Source: Aselliscus stoliczkanus
Taxonomy: Eukaryota > Chordata > Mammalia > Chiroptera > Hipposideridae
Direction: 5' to 3'
Assembly: GCA_033961575.1 (NCBI GenBank)
Contig: CM066728.1
Coordinates: 104,918,852 to 104,982,851 of the forward strand
Length of the DNA stretch: 64,000 nt
The position numbers were made by a program, and so were the translations under genes. Positions 24,646-35,055 of the stretch are shown in pieces. The notes below the pieces were generated by a model, which did no database searches, had not been told where the DNA came from, and saw only the letters and a list, made by a program, of their open reading frames with translations. Position 1 is the first letter of the stretch. Each line of letters begins with the position of its first letter.

Positions 24646-24865
24646 GTTTTAAATTGTTAAAATGGAACTACTTTATAAAATAGCTCTGCTTTGGTTACCT
24701 GATAACCTGATAACCAGATAGCAGAAGACGAGGCTTAAAGCTTTCATTTAACTCTAATTACTAAAAAGAATTGATATTTATCAAAGTAATCTGATTTTGC
24801 ATTACAACTAGATTCATGGTCAGATGGAAAAGTTGTAGAATAGCAGGCTGTACTAGTCAGTATAT

Positions 24866-24923
24866 GCGTGTGTGTGTGTGTGTGTGTGTATCTGATATAT
24901 ATATGTATAGTATTATTGGTTCA

Positions 24924-24973
<50 letters not shown>

Positions 24974-25020
24974 GTATGTGTGTGCATGCATACATACACA
25001 CACATACACACATATATATG
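24866..25020. repeat. Compound (TG)n/(TA)n/(CA)n microsatellite
   Basis: Pure TG run at 24867-24889, TA run at 24925-24970, then a palindromic change from TATG/TGTG to CATA/CACA at 24970-25018. The outer parts are mutually complementary. Confidence 0.95.
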
Positions 25021-25248
25021 GAACTGGCTCATGTGATTGCGGGCCAGCGAGTGTAGGCTGGAAACTCAGGCAGGATTTCTGTGTTGCAGTCTTGAAGCAG
25101 AATTCCTTCTTCTCCAGGAAACCTCAGTGTTTACTCTTAATGTATGTAACTGATTGAATGAGGCCCACCCACATCACTGAGGCTAATAACTGCTTTGACT
25201 TAAAGTCAATTGTAGAGGTTAATTGCGTCTACAAAATATCTTCATTGC

Positions 25249-25700
25249 GGGCCGGCCAAGTGGCGAATTGGTTAAGAGCTGGTTTGGGGATGCCAGCGGC
25301 TCTGGTTCGGATCCCACATATTAGGGCCAGTGACACTGCCCTCTACAGCTAACAACAGCTCCACCTGGAGCTGGGCTGTGTGAGCCCCGGAGACGGTGTA
25401 GGCTGCAGCTCCTGCTGCAGTGGGCTGCCATGGGCTACAGTGAGTGGCCGGCAGCCAGCGTGAGCGGCTGGCAGCCAGTGTGAGCTGCCAATAGCCACGG
25501 TGAGCGACCATCCAGAGGCCGGGACCGATCTGCCTCATCCGGGAAGAGCGCAATGATGATACCAACATGGGCCAGTGAAGCAACGTCCTCCGCAACTAGA
25601 CTGAAGAACAAAACGACGGCAACTTGTCTGTTCCCCTTCCCTGATTCCCCAACGCTGTTCCCCTCCCCTAATTCCCCAATAAAATCTTTTAAAAAAGAAA
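25249..25700 (+). mobile_element. Long tRNA-headed SINE, T+ type (about 450 bp)
   Basis: The first ~80 bp are the tRNA-like head shared with the short SINEs, with a near-perfect B-box GGTTCGGATCC at 25313-25323. After 'agtgacactgccctctacag' comes a GC-rich body. Within the body, 25440-25510 holds imperfect repeats of about 20 bp around 'ggcagccagygtgagc'. The 3' part ends CCAATAAAATCTTTT plus A-run (25677-25696), that is a polyadenylation signal followed by a pol III terminator, the design called T+ in SINE literature. A weak target duplication 'ttcattgc' flanks it (25241-25248; 25704-25711). Small open frames on both strands here are artefacts of the GC-rich SINE body. Confidence 0.88.
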
Positions 25701-25711
25701 ATTTTCATTGC

Positions 25712-27475
25712 AACATCTTGACTAGTGTTCGACCCCAAATCTGGACATCATAACCTAGCCATTTGACACAAGGAGTCAACCATCCCACAGGTCTCCTTAA
25801 AGGAAAGAGGGCTGCGTCAAAAGGAATTGCTGCAGGGAGAGTGGAAACCCCAAATCAGCTGGCCTAGAACAGAGGCAGTCACGCAGGAGAAAGCAGGAGG
25901 CAATGAACAAGCATGCATCATCGGGGACCATTAACTAGAGCGACCCCACAATTTTCCGTGCATGCTGGGACACTTTTAACAGTGATAGGAGATGCTATTA
26001 ATAATTATGTCAGGATACAGGTTGAAACTGTGATTGTCTCCAACGGTGATGCTTATATCCTAATAAATGTCAGACTCTCCTTAATTTCACTATGTAGTCA
26101 GTCACTTCATCACTTATCTGTGGGAGCAAATGGAGGGAGAAAAAGGGGCAGAAACTGACTCTTGGCATTCCCTCAATAGGATGAAGTAATCAGCAAAAAT
26201 ATCTGTCTCTGTGCTTTAAGGGAGATTGTGGAGAAGAACTGCAAAAAGTTCCATCAACACGTAGAGATGTATAATCAGAGAAGGATTTAATAAACAGATG
26301 GTTGGCACAACTATACATAAAGTGTTCCCAAGAGATTATTCTTCCATGTCTAAAAGTTTACATGATCCCAAATACGACAGTGGAGGAATTGAAGGAAATG
26401 TTTCTTTCTCTTTTTATATTTTCATTTGCAGTTTTCTGGCCCTGGCCGCACTTCTCAGACCACAGATGCCCTGAAGATCAGACCTGTGATGTCTTTGCAC
26501 AGAATCTTCAGGTTTCCAGTGGTACCTGCACCTTGAATATCTGGATTAACTATGCTCAGGTAACTGGCTCTATTTATACTAATCGCAAAAGAAATTTGGG
26601 TATGCAAAATTTAGTGTATCTGGTACCGATGGATCTGTCTTTTTTTATTATATTGTTTGGAGTCCTTATTCTGTCTGCTAAATTATTTCCTAGCTTCTCC
26701 TCCCCAGGTGCATACCAGGAATGAACTCCCCATCTTGTTGTGGTTGGTTGGGGACACATATATAGTTCTGACATCCTTCCAGAAGAATTTAATTGCCAAT
26801 GCATGATCATTCAAAAAAAAAAAGTGATCCTTGTTATGCACTGGCACATTATTTGGTGGAACTGGTACCTGAATAAATTTAGAAAGGAGGTAATGTAACT
26901 AATGAACATATAGTATTAGTGGAAGAGTCTGGAAAACAGATTATCAGCAGGTATGCTTGCCTCTGCATTTGGAAGGCATTAAAAGAAAGAGAACATAATT
27001 GGCTGGTTTGCAAGCAGGAATAAAGAAAATAAAAGAGTGTAGATATCTAGATACTTATAGATTTGGAAGAAGTAACTGCTTTCCGACCCTAAGCAGTAAA
27101 AGAAAAAGACAAACAAAGAAATTCTGTTAGCAAGGAAAGCAGATTAAACCACTCTCTAAATGCAAGGATCAATTTAAGTGTACAGCTCCCAAATCTATTG
27201 TTCAAACTTTGAATGTCTTAGCTGCAGCCCACTAATCCTTTTAGTTAGACAAAATGACTTCCGGAAGGGAGCAGAGGGTGGCTTCCTCTTGGAAACTGAT
27301 GCTCCAGAGAGCAGCAATTATATGCAGAGCGAGGAAGCAAAAGTCTTGAAAAAAACACTAAGTGTGGCTATTGGGAAATGCTGCTGACTAGAATAAGATA
27401 GATAAATGTTTGAGGAAGCTATATTGCCATAGAAAACAAGACCCTGGTTTAAGTTTTACTGTTTTGGACTTTGAA
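25712..27475. other. Unique DNA with one exon-like stretch
   Basis: No repeat recognised. A frame of 140 codons (26302-26724) has no recognisable domain. It contains a stretch bounded by splice-like signals, listed separately. Confidence 0.45.
26432..26559 (+). other. Candidate cryptic or non-coding exon (speculative)
   Basis: A 20-nt-plus pyrimidine-rich tract ends in 'ttcatttgcag' at 26431, and 'atgctcag|gtaact' follows at 26559/26560. The 128-bp interval between is open in one frame, and that frame stays open outside it too. The encoded 42 residues are not recognised. Splice-like signals of this quality arise by chance in tens of kilobases, so this is only a lead. Confidence 0.12.
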
Positions 27476-27479
27476 CAAC

Positions 27480-27995
27480 CTTGAACTCTCCCGTTGATAT
27501 GGGAAAAAGACCACCTGAGAAGGTGTTCAATCCCAATAGAGAGTGTGGGGGTGTGAGGATGTGCCACTTAGGTCTTCAGCTGCAGAGAACATAACGGCCG
27601 GTGGCTCCAGTGGCCCCTCCGAAACCATTGTCCTCTGTGTGCTGTGGCTACACTCCCCAGTGGCTGCTCTCAGCTAATAAATGAATACGGCAGGCATATT
27701 CCTGGGAGATGCAGGAACACTGATTGGGTGACTTTGGCTCAAGGACTCACTGATGTCCTTGCCAAAATGTCCTGAGATTTGCCCTGCACGTAAGATGCCG
27801 CCGCTTTCCCTCCCTTCTATCTTTTCTCACGTCCTTCCCTCTCTCCTCTCCTTGGGCCAGAGCTGCATCATGGACTGAAGTGGCCTCTGCCTCTCCCAGT
27901 ACCTTCCTCGTTTCTCTCATGGGAGTTTTTCTTAATACATCTCTCCATGTTTAACACGCTCTCGGCATCTGTTTCTCAGAGGACTCCGACTGTCA
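27480..27995 (+). mobile_element. LTR-like old repeat (family uncertain)
   Basis: The 3' part ('tcttaatacatctctccatg', then 'tcggcatctgtttctcagag') resembles the poly-A signal and R/U5 end of mammalian ERV LTRs. The stretch is GC-richer than its surroundings and pyrimidine-rich at 27800-27860. I cannot name the family, and the 5' edge is unclear. Confidence 0.4.
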
Positions 27996-28233
27996 TAAGG
28001 ACATGCTCCCCAGTACCCTCTTCAGAGGTGGCCTAAGACGATCATGGGAAACGAAGGCCCTTCCAGAAGTTAAAAACAAAGGGCCAAGGAAAACAATGGA
28101 CTGGGGATGTCTACCCCACCAGGGAATCAACCAGGACATAATCATAAACAGTTCCCTTAGAAATTTCTGCTCAGCCCCAGGTACTGGACTGCTTAGCATC
28201 TTATTTCTTTTTCCTTTCTAAATAGGAGTGATC

Positions 28234-28360
28234 TTCGCTCAAGAGTGCGAGCTGAGCTCTGAGCAACAGCGGTTCGATGCCAGCCCGAGCTGAGTTGCCG
28301 TTGAGCTGCCAACAGGTGGCAGGATGGCTCAGCTAAAAAAATAAATAAATCAAATAAAAT
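28234..28360 (+). mobile_element. Second type of tRNA-derived SINE
   Basis: A 127-bp element with a B-box-like GGTTCGATGCC (28271-28281), a second partial tRNA-like motif 'aggatggctcagcta' and an A-rich tail with AAATAAAT repeats. Target duplications AAATAGGAG(T/C)GATC at 28220-28233 and 28361-28374 match at 13 of 14 bases. The sequence differs from the GGCCGGCC SINE and, from memory, resembles SINEs of rhinolophoid bats. Confidence 0.85.
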
Positions 28361-28489
28361 AAATAGGAGCGATCATTGCAGATACCCTGTTCATGACATG
28401 AGTTTTTACCCGGTGGATTGTTGACAAATAGCTTGTCTTTTGGATCCACAGTTCCCAGGGTCAAGAGGAGCTGATTCCAGCAAGAAATA

Positions 28490-28990
28490 TACATTGTACC
28501 AGTCAGGAGTCTAGTCAGGAGGCAAAATACACACCAGTTGTTTTAACAGAGAATTAAATACAGAACATTGTTATATGGAAATTGAAGGGAAAACTAGAAT
28601 GAAAGCAGAACTGGCTGCAGAGCTGGGAGTCAGCCCTCCGACTGGTAACTAGAGGACAGGCCCTGGGGGAATGGCACAGCAGACTTAGGTGGAGTGGCGC
28701 TTACCTCCAGTGAGCTGGCGCTGGGGTCTCTGCGGAGGCCAAGTGACACTCTTTGGGGAGTGCTGAAACATTACAAACTATAGTCAGCTGCTGGTAACTG
28801 AGCTGTTAGATGCCACGGAGGGATTGCAGTAATATTACTGAAGTGATTGTACAGGATCAGAAAGTAAGCATCATGGGTTTTGTTTGTTTTTTTCTTATTT
28901 TAGTTTTCTAATCTCCTTCTAGAGCCCCCTGCGGCAAAGCCTAAATGGAAGTCAGTGGGTAAAAAAAGAAAATAGAGCTTGCAGGACCTT
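28490..28990. mobile_element. Possible ancient interspersed repeat (weak)
   Basis: 'accagtcaggagtctagtca' and 'cagagaattaaatacagaac' recall an old mammalian repeat whose name I cannot fix. No coding capacity seen. Confidence 0.3.
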
Positions 28991-29399
28991 AGTGTCACAG
29001 AGTGGACTATAGAAGGGTGGATGCTTACTGATGAGCACACGTCCTTATATTACTGTACGTCACTCAGGGAGCCGAGCCTTTGAGCTTCCTGGCATGCCGG
29101 GAAGGACGTCTTCTAAATTTTCTCACTCGGGGATGCTGTCAGTGTATTTTGCTAGTGAAATGAAGAGTGCAACAAATATTTGTTGATCAGAAGGATGGAC
29201 TGTGCTGGTTTTTAGGGTTACTTAAAATGCATGTCTTTTTCGCTCCCTGTTTTTAGCATGAGGTTGGTTCGTTCTCTGACTTCTCATGATTGATAGAGCC
29301 ACAGATCCACTTCTCACCAATGAGTTGAGATTGGGAATGCTGTGTATAATTTCTGTGCTCTGCCTTGAAATTTTGATCCTAGGCTCTCAACAGCACCCA

Positions 29400-29645
29400 C
29401 CTTCCCTCTGCACTCATAATGACCCCCGTTTCCCGCCCCACCACCAAGTTCAAGGTGGTGGCAGCCTCATTAGCCTGGATCCTAAGGGACTAGGATGAGC
29501 AAAGCCTCTATTGAACCACAGCAGCCATGAAGCCTGAGGCAGAAAGGAACCACGGTTGTGCTTAAGCCACTGAAGTTTGCAGGTTATTTATTCACTGCTG
29601 TTTTGTATACTTCTCCAGTGACACAGCAGGTTAATAAAATCTTTT
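29400..29645 (+). mobile_element. MaLR LTR 3' part, MLT1-like
   Basis: 'agcctggatcctaagggact', 'tgcttaagccactgaagttt' and the end 'acagcaggttaataaaat' follow the 3' end of MLT1-type LTRs. The 5' boundary is uncertain. Confidence 0.5.
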
Positions 29646-29789
29646 GATGTTTGTTTTAAAACTTGTTTATTTTTATCCCACTTCTTTTCTAAAGAGGATT
29701 TGAGATAGCTTACAAGAATGTATTGTATAAAAATGCTAAACGATTGTTGGAAGAGTTCAGTGAGAGGACATGATTGCTGGTTGACCCAT

Positions 29790-30190
29790 GAGCTGGACCC
29801 AGTGAATTGGATCCTCGTTCTTCCTCTGTCCTTGGAAGGTACACTCTGCTCACCATACCCACAGTGGGGGCCATTTGCAAGGACACAGCCTCAAGAGGGC
29901 AGTGTGTTTTTGAGAGTTGTGACCATTGGACTGTGGGTGGGACCGAACCTCGTTAAGTCTTCTGTATAAACTTTTAAGACACTGGTGGCTGGTGGCAGAG
30001 GTCTGTAATCATCTTGTGACTGCCCAAGACAAGCCTTGTGAGCTTATTTGCTTATTAAACCTGCCACCTATCAATCTCGAGTGGTCACCTTCTTTCTCAG
30101 CCACTTCTTGCCCTCCTTGTGTGGGGGCCAGTTTCAGATGTCACCCAGGCATCTCCAGAGAACTTGAACCAACAACGATGCTTTTCTACA
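29790..30190 (+). mobile_element. LTR-like repeat (tentative)
   Basis: Shows 'tcttctgtataaacttttaa' as a TATA-like box at about 29960, then 'gcttattaaacctgccacct' as an ATTAAA signal and 'gaacttgaaccaacaa' at the end, a layout typical of ERV LTRs. Family unknown. The overlapping 125-codon frame has no recognised domain. Confidence 0.4.
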
Positions 30191-30734
30191 CAGACAAAAT
30201 TGATGAGTTGCAGAGCTATATGAATGTCAGAGGGTTTCCCCTACTTCAACTTTTTAAGAAAACTAAAATATTTTTTTATTTGGCCAAAAAGGCACATTTT
30301 TAAACGAAAACTTAAAGAAATAGGAATGCGTTTAATCTTTATATCCAGAATTCAAAAGCAATGTAACTGTTAATGGTTGATTTTTAATGTGGTCTTAAAA
30401 CCTTGTCAAAATTCAAAAGATTTGACAGTGTTAAGCATAAACAATTGAATAATTCATTATTGAAAATAAGATAATTTGCACTTTAAAAATTTTAAGTACA
30501 TATTCGAAGGAAATAACTATGGCTATAATTTCAAATCTGTGTCTTTAAAACACTGGAGAGAGTAGAATAAAAGCTTTCTTGTAAGTGATCCTATAAGCTA
30601 TCAAATTGTGTTCTAAGTCTATTTTCATGATATTATGCTGGGTATTTTTTTTTTTTTACAGAAAATATCATTGTTGCCTTTTAAAAAGCCAGATTTTTAA
30701 TTATTAGGATAAATTTGTAGACCTAATTTCTTTT

Positions 30735-31157
30735 TTGTTGTTGTTTTTTAAATTGGGAAATTGGGGGAGGGGAACAGACAAGTTGCTGTCCTTTTGTTCT
30801 TCAGTCTAGTTGTGGAGGACATTGCTTCACTGGCCCATGTTGGTGTTATCATTGCTCTCTTCCCGGGTGAGGCAGATCGGTCGTTGGCCTCTGGACGGCT
30901 GCTCACAGTGGCTCTTGGCAGCTCATGCCAGCTGCCAGCCACTCATGGTAGCTTATGGCAGCCCACTGCAGCAGGGACTGCAGTCTACACCTTCGCCGGC
31001 GACACATGGCAGGCCAGCTCCAGGTGGAGCTGTTGTTCACCATCTTAGCTGTAGAGGGCAGTGTCACTGGACCTCATGTCGGATCTGAACCGGCGCCCTC
31101 CTGCTCAGAGCTGGCTTCCCAAGCCAACTCTTAACCAACGTGCCACTCGGCCAGCTC
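30735..31157 (-). mobile_element. Long tRNA-headed SINE
   Basis: Minus-strand copy of the same long SINE as 25249-25700. The plus strand runs from the degraded tail, through the body, to the head complement ('cctcatgtcggatctgaac', ending 'tgccactcggccagct'). Target duplications TAGACCTAATTTCTTT lie at 30718-30733 and 31158-31173, the last with one change. Unlike the other two copies the tail lacks an intact AATAAA, reading 'cccaatttaaaaaa' on the minus strand. Confidence 0.9.
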
Positions 31158-31264
31158 TAGACCTAATTTCTTTATATTGCTTTATATTTCTCATCTCATA
31201 ACCCATCTGAATTGCTACAGAGGTCAGTTAACAATGAAAATCAGATTTGTGTTTTATTTGTGTT

Positions 31265-31435
31265 TTTCCCCCCAGCTTTACTGAGATATAATCAGCATGT
31301 AACATTGTGTAAGCTTAAGAAGTACAACAAGTTGTTTAGATACACTTATATATTACAAAAATTTTATTACAATGGACATTAGCTAGCATCTGTATCATGT
31401 CTCATAATTACCATCTGTGTTTGTTTTGTTTTGTT
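31265..31435 (-). mobile_element. Old L1 3' end
   Basis: 'cagctttactgagatataat', 'agcatgtaacattgtgtaa', 'agtacaacaagttgttta' and 'ttaccatctgtgttt' correspond to a minus-strand old L1 3' UTR. Confidence 0.7.
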
Positions 31436-34125
31436 TAAATTACAGTCTCTAAATTCCCAGGCTCCATATTGGCAAAAATTAATACTGTTTTCCCCCTAAG
31501 TTCAGCCTGATTGTATGTTCCAGGTGTGAAAGTTCAAAGGTGATGCTGTTTAAATGTCAGGGTTACAGAACAGACTCAGCTGGCTCCACACATTTCCTTT
31601 ACTCCAGCCTCATATTCTCTAGTGCGACTTGGATTACATCTAGCAAAAGTTGAGAAGCAAGCCTGGATTAACTAGAAGCTGGGATCTGACTGACTGATTT
31701 TTCTGCTTTTCAAAAGAATGTGCTATCGTAATTATTGCGCCTAAATCCAGGCTAGATAAAGAGGGTATTTATGGCACTTAAGTGAGAGGTCACTTCTCAG
31801 TCCTGGTATGATGAGGTCTGAAATCAGAAACTATTCCCAGGCACACCCTCTGCAAAACGGTGGCAGAGAAAGCATAACACAAAATCATAATCTTCACAGT
31901 GTCGTAACTTCCGTTTTGGAAAGACTGAGCTAGATTAATTTAAGATAAATTATGGATGTCCATTAGATGGAGAAGAGCTTGTGGCAAGTCAGACTGTGGA
32001 AGGCAAGGATTAATTTGCTAATGGTATTACTTAATAATTGTTGTAGAGGTCTTTTTGATTTTTATAAACATTTAAAATAGATTATTGTTTCTTTCACAAA
32101 ACACAGAAGGGGAGTATTATCATCATTTCATATATGGTTTAGTCAAACTTACAAGATTTGTAAATAGAAAGCAAGCAAAAAGGCCAAAGCCTTCTAACCT
32201 AAAGATTAGTGTCTGTCCTAACTACACAAGGCTCTTAGCTTCTAAATATTGCCCCTTTATCAGGTTCATAGCATGTGTGGGCATGTGGATACAATCCATT
32301 ATAATAAAGAGTGTCATTATTCATAAACATTCTCTACACCAATGATTCAGACAATGGTACAAAATATTTCTATACTTGTTTCAACCGGAGTCATTTTCTA
32401 TCCTGCTATGCTTCTCTTGTGAGTGTTTTATCTCCCCATATTGGATTTGCCAGATGTTTTTTTCCCCCTCTGCTTGACCCTCAGCTCCTGGTTTAGGCTT
32501 AATCCTGGTGAGAAAACATACAAACTTGTGCTCTTTCTGATTCCTTTCAGAAGGCAGGGATGAGGGGCACTTCATCTCCTTAAAATATTTGGTCATTCAT
32601 ATATTTTTTTTTTACCCTGATGGAATGTAGGAGATGGCATTGATGTCCACTCCAGTAGCATAAAAGTGATGTGCTATTAAGCTAACAAAACTCTCCTGTT
32701 TGCTCTATCTCATCCAAGTCCCTTTCCCTGGAAGGGATAAAAGAGAACGAAAATCCTGCTCTTCTATAACCACATTCCAAGTATCATCTTATATCCTATT
32801 CCTACCCCACTACCCCCCCCCCCCGCCACATACACACACAAAAAGAGATTTGCAACTGGTTAGGACTTGTGGCTCATGGGATAATACAAGTACTATTGAG
32901 TGCTATGGCCTCTTACTAACTAATACATCCTATATATCCAAAAGCCCCAGAGGTGTAACTTAGCAGTCTCAACTCCACAGAGAAAGCAGAACGTACTACA
33001 ATATCTACTCTCACTTCCAATATGTTTAAGCAGGAAAAGGCATAGTGGATAATTGCCTTCGTCTGTACAACACACATCAATCAGTAAGACGGCCCTGGAG
33101 GAGACCGACTGGCTGTACAGTCAGAATAAAGGCCCGGCACTTTGTCCAAAAGCCAGTCTGTGGAGTGTGTGCCTGACAGTGTACATAAAGCCCACAGAGA
33201 GGAGGAATACAATTAGAGCAGTAACAGCATGAGTGTTTTAGTAACAGATGATATGCAGAGAAGGCTGGTTTCAAAAGATCCACTTAGGGGCTTCAGAGAG
33301 CTCATACTGTGAGCCCCATTCGTGTGGTCTTCCTTTCAAATGCTAGCCTAGCCTTTGATCAGCAATGTTGCTTGGACTCCGAGCAGGATAAGTCTGTAAA
33401 AGCATAAAGGTTAGCTTTCCATTGGAGGAGTATGCAAAGGAAACGTAAGAGCCAAGCCGAAATCATAAAAGGAAAGCACTCCAATATGTCACGAGATTGC
33501 TGAAACTCGAAGGCACAGAATTAATCAGAGCCCTGTTTCCTTTTAGCTGCAACAAATAAGAGACAAAGGAAAGGCTGCCCTTCACTTTCCCTCCTGCTTG
33601 CCCTTTACGAGCAGCGGCACAGTCAGAGTTCTTCAAATGCCAGAAGAAGGTTAAGGGGACCGCTAGTTAAAATGCAAAACAGCTCTTACCTCGGAGGTGT
33701 TCCATAGTGAAAAGATTGAAAGCAAGCCATGAAGTTAATCTTAAAAGTCCTCAACAGAACGTAAGAGAGAATCCTTGGTTTTCCTCTTTTGAATAAGGCA
33801 CAGCAGAATTTAATTAGAGAATTTTAAGTTGTAGAATTTATTTTCAGGATTTATGATTTGATCTTTGAGAAGCCTAAAGCAAGAGGCAGTATCTGGCAAT
33901 TGCAGCTTGATGGTGACATCACACTTTACACTCAGGTCAAAAAGAGATGAAATATAATGTCAATAATAATGCAACCTAGCATTTTATAATATAGTCTTAA
34001 ACCAATTTACCAAATATCAGTACCGTACAGATTTTTTTGTCATCCTTAATTAAACCAAATAGTAGGTCAGTTTCATTTTAAGAAACATCAAATGAGCCAT
34101 TTGACTTATAATGAATAGAGTTTAT
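31436..34125. other. Longest repeat-poor interval of the central window
   Basis: I recognise no repeat except a C run at 32813-32824. Sequence complexity is high, especially at 33080-33800, and composition is less AT-rich. Frames are short and overlap on both strands. Conserved non-coding DNA or a non-coding exon would be plausible here, but the sequence alone does not prove it. Confidence 0.45.
33690..33780 (-). other. Candidate exon with strong minus-strand splice donor (speculative)
   Basis: On the minus strand the sequence reads ATGGAACACCTCCGAG followed by GTAAGAGC, a strong donor match, with the exon-like side at 33690 and above and GT at 33688-33689. The ATG with five codons before the donor may be chance. 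No upstream promoter or acceptor can be assigned. Confidence 0.12.
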
Positions 34126-34129
34126 AATT

Positions 34130-34350
34130 ATAAATAATAATAACTTACATTACTTGGCATTTACTGTGTGTTACCTCTAAGGATTTTGCTTCTCTGAATT
34201 TCCTTCATCCATAGAAGTACCCTTTAAAGTCGGTCACATTACTACCCTCTTTTATAGACAAGAAGACTGAAACAGAAAATTAAATGACAGCTAGAAACTG
34301 CAGGACACAAATCCAGGCAGATGACCCCAGTACCCAAACCCCTGGCCACC
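34130..34350 (-). mobile_element. MIR SINE
   Basis: Complement MIR order on plus: 'ttactgtgtgttacctctaa', 'attactaccctcttttatag', 'acaagaagactgaaacagaa', 'gacacaaatccaggcagatg'. Confidence 0.75.
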
Positions 34351-34627
34351 ACATCTGGGCAGCTTTGTACAGTGAGACGCAGTTTGTCTAAGTACTTCCC
34401 CTAGACTAAATGCCCAAACGATGTACAGTTCTTTTCCTTTCTGGAAAACTTTGTGAGTCGCATTCCCACTAAATCCCACTATGAATTTCACCCTGAAATA
34501 CAAATAAGCTAAAAAAAAGTACTCAAATTTATACTTAAATGCATATATGATGATTTCTATTTTACTACATTATCTTATTTATAAAACAAAATTTATTGTG
34601 CTTCAAAAAACGAGGGAACAGGTGTCA

Positions 34628-34746
34628 GCCGGCCGAGTGGTGCAATGGTTAACGCTGGCTTGGGAAGCCAGCGGCCCCGGTTCGGTCCCACATATGAGGG
34701 CCAGTGACACTGCCCTCAAAAAAAAAAACACAAAACAAAACAAAAT
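34628..34746 (+). mobile_element. Short tRNA-headed SINE
   Basis: Starts GCCGGCCGAGTGG; a self-complementary CTGGCTTGGGAAGCCAG corresponds to the anticodon stem-loop of the tRNA ancestor, and the B-box reads GGTTCGGTCCC. It ends 'gacactgccctc' plus an A-rich tail. Perfect 16-bp target duplications GAGGGAACAGGTGTCA flank it (34612-34627; 34747-34762), so insertion is recent. Confidence 0.95.
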
Positions 34747-34919
34747 GAGGGAACAGGTGTCAATTGTCTCCAATGTTCTGATATACTTACTAAAGCCTAT
34801 GTAAATAGTGACTCTCCTTTGTGGATAGTTACACTGTCAAGTACGTAGTGGCCTGGAAAAAACTTCACCTTTACTCCTTATATATAAGCACCATCCATGA
34901 GTCAATTAGGATAGAAGGA

Positions 34920-35055
34920 ACCACCAGCATCCCTGGGATACTCACTAAAGTACAGATTTTCTGACCTCTACCCACAGATTCTTGGGCAACAGTGGGCTGA
35001 GCTATTAATTTTTAATAAATACCCTCCTCATTTTAATGAACACCAATGCTTGAGG
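34920..35055 (+). mobile_element. MER5A-like hAT-Charlie MITE
   Basis: 'caccagcatccctgggatac', 'tacagattttctgacctcta' and 'gaacaccaatgcttgagg' follow MER5A order. Ancient. Confidence 0.6.

Noticed and set aside
25272..25753. Frames of 107, 67 and 66 codons in a GC-rich block
   Set aside because: They lie within the long SINE body and recur in its other copies.
26302..26724. 140-codon frame as a protein gene
   Set aside because: No recognised domain, no promoter or start context and no supporting neighbours; only the internal splice-like interval was kept as a weak lead.
32813..32824. Poly-C tract as a regulatory element
   Set aside because: An isolated homopolymer with no accompanying signal.
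34628..34700. Functional tRNA gene
   Set aside because: Tail poly-A, target duplications and multiple dispersed copies show a SINE; the cloverleaf is degenerate and the acceptor stem is missing.
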